A stretch of DNA of 10,953 nucleotides from Atopobium sp. UBA1382 (GTDB taxonomy: Bacteria > Actinomycetota > Coriobacteriia > Coriobacteriales > Atopobiaceae). The notes beneath the pieces were generated by a model that was given only the letters and a program-made list of their open reading frames with translations, did not search any database and was not told the DNA's origin. Positions 6,578 through 10,953 of this stretch are shown one piece after another. Made by a program: the position numbers and the translations under genes. The stretch lies in NCBI GenBank assembly GCA_002305805.1, contig DBQY01000016.1, forward strand, positions 171,331-182,283. The letters run 5' to 3'. Within the stretch, counting starts at the first letter, position 1. Every line of letters begins with the position of its first letter.

Positions 6578-7897
6578 CTAAACCTCAAGCACGCCGAGCA
6601 GCGCGCGATGGTCCGATCCGCTCACCACTGCCGTCTCGAGGTCGCTCACCTGGACTCCGGAGTCGCGCCAGTAGACGATGTGGTCGATCTCAACCAGCGA
6701 CGGCAGGTTTCCGGAGGGGTACGTCATGTGGAAGCCCTCTCCGGCCTCCGCGCTCGCGTCCACGAAGTCGAGGCCCAGCAGGTCACGGAACTGCGCGTGG
6801 TCCCAGGTGGAGTTGAAGTCACCCATGACGAGGTAGCTGTGGCCGTACCCGGAGAGCTGTCCGATCACGTCCAGCCCCTCGTCCCAGAGGTCCTGCGCCC
6901 CGCGCACCGGCGAGTTGGGGTGCACGCTCACCACGCGCACGGCCACCCCGCCAATCTGGACGGTCCCCGCGGGCATGGAGCTCGTCTCGATGGGCAGCAG
7001 ATTGCCCGAGACGTCGCTCATCGGCGCAAGAGTCCAGATGCCGTTGCGCCCGCCGTTGCTGATCGCAGACGCCTCGTCGGAGATCACGTAGTAGGGGAGC
7101 AGGTCGTAGAGGCCGGCGGCGGCAAGCTCATCCAGGAAGCTGTCGGTCAGCTCCTGCATGCAGAGCACCTCGACGTGCTTCTCGCGGACAAGCGCCACCA
7201 CTTCCTCGGCCGAGGCCCCGCCGTGCGCCGTGTTGAGCGTCATGACGCGGGCCACGTTGTCAGAGGGGTCGGAGACGGCCTGCGCCGCGGTCACGGCCGC
7301 GTCCGAGACGCCCGCCCGCGGCAGCAGGAACCCGGCGTGCCACCAGAGCATCGCCGCCAGCGTAAGGACGCTCACCACAAAGAGCGCCAGGCGTCGCCAC
7401 AGAAGCGCAAGTACCAGGCACAGCAAGATTGGCGCAAAGAGCCACGGCACGAACGAGATCACCTCGGGCACAATCCGACCGTCCGCGAGTTCCGCGGGGA
7501 GGCAGCGAAGCGCCATCAGGGCAAGAACGCCCAGCATGATGAGCCAGAGGAAGAACGAGAGGCACCCGTGCCTCGCGCCCCTGCGGGTGCGTGCGCGCCT
7601 CGGGCGAGAAGGACCCGGCGCCGCGGTCGCTGCCTGTTCGTACGCCTGCGCGTCGGGGACCGTGTCGCCCGCTAGCGGTGTCGCGGGGCGTGCCGCCTCC
7701 ACGGGCGCGCGCCTCACGACCGTTGCCGCGGGCTCCAGCCACTCGTCGACCCGACGGGACGCCTCCGTGTCCGACGCCGGCTCCAGGCTTGCCGTCAGAG
7801 CGGCCCACTCCTCGTCCGGCAGGGGCTCCCACCGGGCGTCGGTCCCCTCAGGATCGAGGGGGTCGGCCTGAGGTTCGGTTGTGGGATGCTGTGCCAT
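6578..7897 (-). CDS. Membrane-anchored endonuclease/exonuclease/phosphatase (EEP) protein
   Basis: This 439-residue protein has a Pro/Ala/Glu-rich cytoplasmic region (1 to about 97) and an Arg cluster (98-109). Three membrane helices follow (about 112-132, 147-167, 170-192), then an EEP catalytic domain (about 215-439). EEP motifs are in order: MTLNTAHGG (219-227, N222), CMQEL (246-250, E249), VSVHPNSP (323-330, H326), MGDFNS (358-363, D360 and N362), EIDHI (403-407, D405) and GSDHRAL (427-433, D429 and H430). All catalytic residues are present, so a metal-dependent phosphodiesterase is likely. The positive-inside rule (Arg cluster before helix 1, RR between helices 2 and 3) puts the catalytic domain outside the cell. 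Substrates in the family range from nucleic acids to phospholipids and phosphoinositides and cannot be chosen here. The ATG at 7897 has only a weak G-rich site upstream. The gene is convergent with the PRC-barrel operon and divergent from gpsA. Confidence 0.92.
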   Translation of the reverse strand: MAQHPTTEPQADPLDPEGTDARWEPLPDEEWAALTASLEPASDTEASRRVDEWLEPAATVVRRAPVEAARPATPLAGDTVPDAQAYEQAATAAPGPSRPRRARTRRGARHGCLSFFLWLIMLGVLALMALRCLPAELADGRIVPEVISFVPWLFAPILLCLVLALLWRRLALFVVSVLTLAAMLWWHAGFLLPRAGVSDAAVTAAQAVSDPSDNVARVMTLNTAHGGASAEEVVALVREKHVEVLCMQELTDSFLDELAAAGLYDLLPYYVISDEASAISNGGRNGIWTLAPMSDVSGNLLPIETSSMPAGTVQIGGVAVRVVSVHPNSPVRGAQDLWDEGLDVIGQLSGYGHSYLVMGDFNSTWDHAQFRDLLGLDFVDASAEAGEGFHMTYPSGNLPSLVEIDHIVYWRDSGVQVSDLETAVVSGSDHRALLGVLEV

Positions 7898-8041
7898 GAG
7901 GCCCCCGTTCGTTGACCCCCCTATCCTACCGAGGCCTCCGGACGGTCCGGGCGCAGGCGAACGAACTCACAAGACCTTCGCGTCCCGCTGCGTGCTCCTT
8001 CGACGAAGATGGACGCGCGCGTATCCGGGAGCCGGTGCGCG

Positions 8042-8069
8042 TGTCATAATCTTACGAACGGATTATCAC
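8042..8069 (+). promoter_or_regulatory. gpsA promoter region with overlapping inverted repeat
   Basis: CATAAT at 8045-8050 is a good -10 box, 36 bases before the GTG start, putting the transcript start near 8057. ATAATC (8046-8051) is mirrored by GATTAT (8061-8066) around a 9-base centre. One further step of pairing (GT with AC) follows after a mismatch. The palindrome covers the -10 box and the expected transcript start, as a repressor operator would. No -35 box is evident. Confidence 0.5.
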
Positions 8070-8086
8070 GCTCGCAGGAGGTAGTC

Positions 8087-9130
8087 GTGGCAGAGGCGGT
8101 TCAGCGCGCCCGCGTGGGCGTTCTCGGAAGCGGCGCATGGGGACTGGCGCTCGCGAGGCTCTTCTCGCTCGAGGGGCATGACGTCGTCGTCTGGTCCGAG
8201 TCCGAGCAGACGGTCGAACGGCTGCGCAAGACCCACGTGATCCCACTGCCAAACGACCCCGAGCTCCCCGCGGAGGTCGCCCTCACCACCAGCGTGGAGG
8301 AGGCGTGTGCCGAGAAGGACGTGGTCGTCTTTGTGACCTCGTCGCGCTTCGTGCGCGGCATGGCGGCGCAGGCGGCGCCGTACGTGCGCCCGGATACCGT
8401 GCTCGTCTGCGCGACGAAGGGCCTCGAGGAGGGCACCCTCGACACGATGACTGAGGTCATCGCCGGCGAGGTGGCCAAGGCCCGACCCGACGTCACCCCT
8501 GTGACTGTGGCGCTCTCCGGCCCCAGCCACGCCGAGGAAGTTGCCTTTGACATGCCGACCGCCATCGTGGCGGCGAGCCATGACGAGCGCGCCGCGCTGC
8601 TCGTCCAGGAGCTCTTCTCGGGCGACGTGCTGCGCGTCTATACCAGCGAGGACGTTCACGGCGTGGAGCTCTGCGGTGCCATCAAGAACGTCATCGCCCT
8701 CGCGTGCGGCATCGCGCGCGGCCTGGGCTTTGGCGACAACTCCTCGGCCGCCCTCATCACGCGCGGCCTGGCCGAGATTCGCCGACTGGGCACCGCGCTC
8801 GGCTGCGACCAAGAGACGTTCTTTGGGCTGGCGTGCACCGGCGATCTGGTGGTCACGGCTGGCAGCCTGCACAGCCGCAACCTGCGCTGCGGCAAGCTGA
8901 TCGGCTCCGGGGTGCCCGTTGACGAGGCGGTGGCCCAGATTGGTGCCGTCGTAGAGGGCCTTAACGCGCTGCCCGCCGTCCTGGAGCTCTCCGCGCACTG
9001 CAACGTGGAGATGCCCATCTGCGAGATGGTGGGCAAGGTGGTCTCGGGCCGGATCGCGCCCGAGGAGGCCACGTCACTGCTCATGAACCGCGAGCTCAAG
9101 CCCGAGGGCCCCGCCGCGTACGAGGCCTAG
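8087..9130 (+). CDS. gpsA: NAD(P)H-dependent glycerol-3-phosphate dehydrogenase
   Basis: This 347-residue protein has the usual GpsA length. The enzyme reduces dihydroxyacetone phosphate to sn-glycerol 3-phosphate in the cytoplasm, the backbone donor for phospholipid synthesis. The N-terminal Rossmann fold shows VGVLGSGAWGLALA (10-23, GxGxxG). CATKGLE (108-114) holds the conserved K111, and SGPSHAEE (144-151) is the family's SGPS motif. ELCGAIKNVIAL (194-205) supplies the catalytic K200, followed by GDNSSAALITRGLAEI (216-231) and TGDLVVTAGSLHSRN (251-265) of the substrate domain. Nothing important is missing. The GTG at 8087 is chosen because AGGAGG (8076-8081) lies five bases before it; the in-frame ATG at 8009 lies upstream of the likely promoter. 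A palindrome over the promoter hints at regulation. No clear terminator follows, and the next gene begins 88 bases on. Confidence 0.97.
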   Translation: MAEAVQRARVGVLGSGAWGLALARLFSLEGHDVVVWSESEQTVERLRKTHVIPLPNDPELPAEVALTTSVEEACAEKDVVVFVTSSRFVRGMAAQAAPYVRPDTVLVCATKGLEEGTLDTMTEVIAGEVAKARPDVTPVTVALSGPSHAEEVAFDMPTAIVAASHDERAALLVQELFSGDVLRVYTSEDVHGVELCGAIKNVIALACGIARGLGFGDNSSAALITRGLAEIRRLGTALGCDQETFFGLACTGDLVVTAGSLHSRNLRCGKLIGSGVPVDEAVAQIGAVVEGLNALPAVLELSAHCNVEMPICEMVGKVVSGRIAPEEATSLLMNRELKPEGPAAYEA

Positions 9131-9176
9131 GCGCACCGCTCCCCAGTTTGCCCGTGCCCTCGGCGGCGCGCAGCGC

Positions 9177-9182
9177 GACAAT
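9177..9182 (+). promoter_or_regulatory. Weak -10-like box before the AMMECR1 fusion gene
   Basis: GACAAT at 9177-9182 lies in the 88-base gap after gpsA and would start a transcript near 9189, with GGGGAGG (9207-9213) as the ribosome binding site. It resembles the TACAAT box at 4212. Read-through from gpsA is an equally good explanation, as no terminator is seen between them. Confidence 0.3.
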
Positions 9183-9218
9183 GGCGAGAAGAACCATGCG
9201 CCCGCAGGGGAGGTTGCC

Positions 9219-10619
9219 ATGCCCGTTGTCGCCGCGTTTGCCGTTCCGCATCCGCCGCTGATCGTCCCCGGGGTGGGGCGTGGCCGCGAGAGGGACATCG
9301 CGGCGACCGTTGTGGCCTACGAGGAGGTCGCGCGGCGCGTGACGGAGCTCGCGCCGGACACGCTGGTGATATCAAGTCCGCATACGACCTCCTATCTTGA
9401 CTACCTGCACATTTCTCCGGGCCGGGGCGCCCACGGGGACTTTCGCGACTTTGGTGACCGCGCGGACGGCTCCGACGTCTCCTATGACGTCGAGCTCGTC
9501 CGGGAGCTCGAGGGCGCGGCGGAGGCCACCGGCATCCCGGCGGGCACGCGCGGCGAGCGCGAAGCGCGTCTGGACTGGGGCGTGCTCGTGCCGCTCCATT
9601 TCATCCAGGCGCGCTGCCAGGGCTTCAAGGTGGTGCGCATGGGACTCGCGGGCTTCTCGCCGCTCGAGCACTACCGGGTGGGCGCCCTCGTGCAGCAGGC
9701 GGCCGCGCGCCTGGGCCGGCGCGTCGTCTACGTGGCCTCCGGCGACCTCTCGCACAAGCTCGCAGCGGACGGCCCCTACGGGTACGCGCCTGACGGCCCG
9801 GTCTTTGACGAGGCCGTCTGCGAGGCCTTTGCCTCGGGGGACTTCCTGCGGCTGCTCACGATGGACCCCGGCCTTTGCGAGCGCGCCGCCGAGTGCGGCC
9901 TGCGCTCGTTCCAGATCATGGCCGGCGCGCTCGACGGAACGCCCGTCCGCGCGGAGCTGCTCTCGCACGAGGGCCCGTTTGGCGTGGGATACGGGGTCGC
10001 CGCGTTCACGCCGGTCGGCCCGGAGGCATCCGATCCCGACCGCCGCTTCGAGGGCGCCTACCTTGCCTGGCACGAGAGCGCGCTCGCGCAGGCGCGCGCT
10101 GCCGAGGACCCGTATGTCCGCCTGGCCCGCGCCTCGCTGGAGCATCGCGTGCGCACGGGTACGACGCTGCCGCTGCCCGCGGACCTGCCCGCCGAGCTCA
10201 CGGACCGCCGAGCCGGCGCGTTTGTCTCCCTCAAGAAGGACGGTCGACTGCGCGGCTGTATTGGCACCATCGCGCCCGTGCGTGCGAGCCTCGCGGAGGA
10301 GATCGTGGAGAACGCGGTCTCGGCAGGCTGCCACGACCCGCGCTTCTCGCCCGTGCGCGAGGACGAGCTGACGGAGCTGGTCTACGACGTGGACGTCCTG
10401 GGCGAGCCGGAGCCCGTGGGAGACCGCTCGGAGCTGGACCCGGCGCGCTATGGCGTGATCGTGAGCACGCCGGACGGTCGGCGCGGCCTCCTGCTGCCGG
10501 CACTCGACGGCGTGGACACCGTGGACGAGCAGCTCCAGATCGCGGCGCGCAAGGGTGGCATCTCGCTGGGCGAGAAGGGCGTGCGCCTGGAGCGCTTCGA
10601 GGTGGTGCGTCACCTGTGA
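9219..10619 (+). CDS. amrA: AmmeMemoRadiSam system protein A: LigB-like domain fused to AMMECR1
   Basis: This 466-residue protein has two domains. Residues 1 to about 267 resemble the LigB-type class III extradiol dioxygenase/MEMO fold. PHPPLIVPGVG (10-20) supplies H11, SSPHTTSY (52-59) supplies H55, SGDLSHKL (174-181) holds D176 and H179, and LLSHEGPFGVGYG (247-259) holds E251. These are candidate metal or active-site residues. Residues about 295-466 are an AMMECR1 domain with the hallmark LRGCIGT (344-350), DPRFSPV (373-379) and GRRGLLLP (420-427). The family is found beside a separate radical SAM enzyme, as here. It is a stand-in for both MEMO and AMMECR1, whose human homologues (MEMO1, AMMECR1) are also poorly understood. 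The biochemical product is unknown to me. The ATG at 9219 has GGGGAGG five bases upstream. Its stop overlaps the next start (GTGA). The symbol is provisional. Confidence 0.92.
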   Translation: MPVVAAFAVPHPPLIVPGVGRGRERDIAATVVAYEEVARRVTELAPDTLVISSPHTTSYLDYLHISPGRGAHGDFRDFGDRADGSDVSYDVELVRELEGAAEATGIPAGTRGEREARLDWGVLVPLHFIQARCQGFKVVRMGLAGFSPLEHYRVGALVQQAAARLGRRVVYVASGDLSHKLAADGPYGYAPDGPVFDEAVCEAFASGDFLRLLTMDPGLCERAAECGLRSFQIMAGALDGTPVRAELLSHEGPFGVGYGVAAFTPVGPEASDPDRRFEGAYLAWHESALAQARAAEDPYVRLARASLEHRVRTGTTLPLPADLPAELTDRRAGAFVSLKKDGRLRGCIGTIAPVRASLAEEIVENAVSAGCHDPRFSPVREDELTELVYDVDVLGEPEPVGDRSELDPARYGVIVSTPDGRRGLLLPALDGVDTVDEQLQIAARKGGISLGEKGVRLERFEVVRHL

Positions 10620-10953
10620 GCGGTACGGCGACGTGCAACGTCTGTCCGCGGCACTGCCGGCTCGCCCCGGGCGCGCTGGGGGCGTGCCGGGCGCGGCGCA
10701 ACGTGGGCGGCAGCGTGGTGTCCCTGTCCTACGGACGGGTGACCTCGCTCGCGCTGGATCCCGTGGAGAAGAAGCCCCTTGCACGCTTTCATCCGGGCTC
10801 CTACCTGCTCTCCGTTGGAAGCTACGGCTGCAATCTCGCATGTCCGTTCTGCCAGAACCACCAGATCTCCCAGGCTGGCGAGAAGGACGTGGGGTGGCGA
10901 GAGCTTTCGCCGGAGGCGCTCGTGGCGATTACGGAGGACGCGCGCCGGCGCGA
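10616..10953 (+). CDS. amrS: AmmeMemoRadiSam system radical SAM enzyme, 5' part (cut by window end)
   Basis: The reading frame starts with GTG at 10616, overlapping the previous stop codon by four bases (GTGA), and runs open to the window edge: 112 codons plus two bases. The overlap implies translational coupling. The translated start TCNVCPRHCRL (6-16) with a further Cys at 24 gives a Cys-rich N-terminus (C7, C10, C14, C24). DPVEKKPLARFHPGS (48-62) is a family-typical stretch, and GCNLACPFCQNHQIS (71-85) is the CxxxCxxC radical SAM cluster motif (C72, C76, C79). The family is related to pyruvate formate-lyase activating enzymes and is normally a little over 300 residues, so about two thirds lies beyond the window. 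The enzyme would act with the fused LigB/AMMECR1 protein on an unknown substrate. It is not a separate pseudogene; it is only truncated by the window. Confidence 0.93.
   Translation, partial: MSGTATCNVCPRHCRLAPGALGACRARRNVGGSVVSLSYGRVTSLALDPVEKKPLARFHPGSYLLSVGSYGCNLACPFCQNHQISQAGEKDVGWRELSPEALVAITEDARRR

Noticed and set aside
7907..7966. GTTCGTT/AACGAAC inverted repeat in the divergent spacer
   Set aside because: The arms are seven bases and 46 bases apart, which is within chance for a spacer of this size.
8009..8086. Upstream in-frame ATG extending GpsA by 26 residues
   Set aside because: The extension covers the -10 box and palindrome, while AGGAGG sits five bases before the GTG at 8087.
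9372..10841. 489-codon minus-strand frame opposite the AMMECR1 fusion
   Set aside because: It is a shadow frame rich in Arg/Ala, while the plus strand carries the LRGCIGT and CxxxCxxC motifs.

Overview
The window is GC-rich, densely coded bacterial chromosome. Gene content and style (strong AGGAGG ribosome binding sites, GTG starts, an oxygen-scavenging flavodiiron protein, an anaerobe-type AMMECR1/radical SAM pair) suggest an anaerobic actinobacterium of the class Coriobacteriia, perhaps an Olsenella/Atopobiaceae relative. This placement is inferred from protein style, not from a marker gene. I saw no rRNA, tRNA, CRISPR array, insertion sequence or phage gene.

Layout. Positions 1-46 hold the terminator of an upstream gene. 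At 107-1291 is a stand-alone flavodiiron protein (FprA family) with all seven metal ligands, closed by a perfect intrinsic terminator (1325-1352). At 1458-2450 is a gene of different base composition. It encodes an unnamed protein whose layout resembles actinobacterial AbiEi-like/DUF559 proteins, with a Vsr-like nuclease core at the C-terminus. It is followed by the largest non-coding stretch (2451-2844), AT-rich with several TCGTGCA/TGCACGA inverted motifs. At 2845-4191 is a CNNM/CorC-type membrane protein (DUF21, two CBS domains, CorC_HlyC domain).

The next three genes run close together on the + strand. They are a protein with a cyanophycin-synthetase N-terminal-like domain and a long Pro-Glu repeat tail (4268-5008), a YtxH-like small membrane protein (5057-5506), and a PRC-barrel protein with a Lys/Ala/Pro-rich tail (5510-6511). 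They look like one operon, ending at a strong hairpin (6527-6573) shared with the convergent gene. That gene, on the - strand (6578-7897), is a membrane-anchored endonuclease/exonuclease/phosphatase (EEP) protein whose catalytic domain is predicted to lie outside the cell.

The right side holds gpsA (8087-9130, glycerol-3-phosphate dehydrogenase), a LigB-like/AMMECR1 fusion protein (9219-10619), and, overlapping it by 4 bases, the first 112 codons of the AmmeMemoRadiSam radical SAM enzyme (10616 to the window edge). The last two form an AmmeMemoRadiSam module, a widely conserved system whose chemistry I cannot assign from sequence. It is the strongest candidate for an underdescribed system here, together with the CphA-like/YtxH/PRC-barrel operon.
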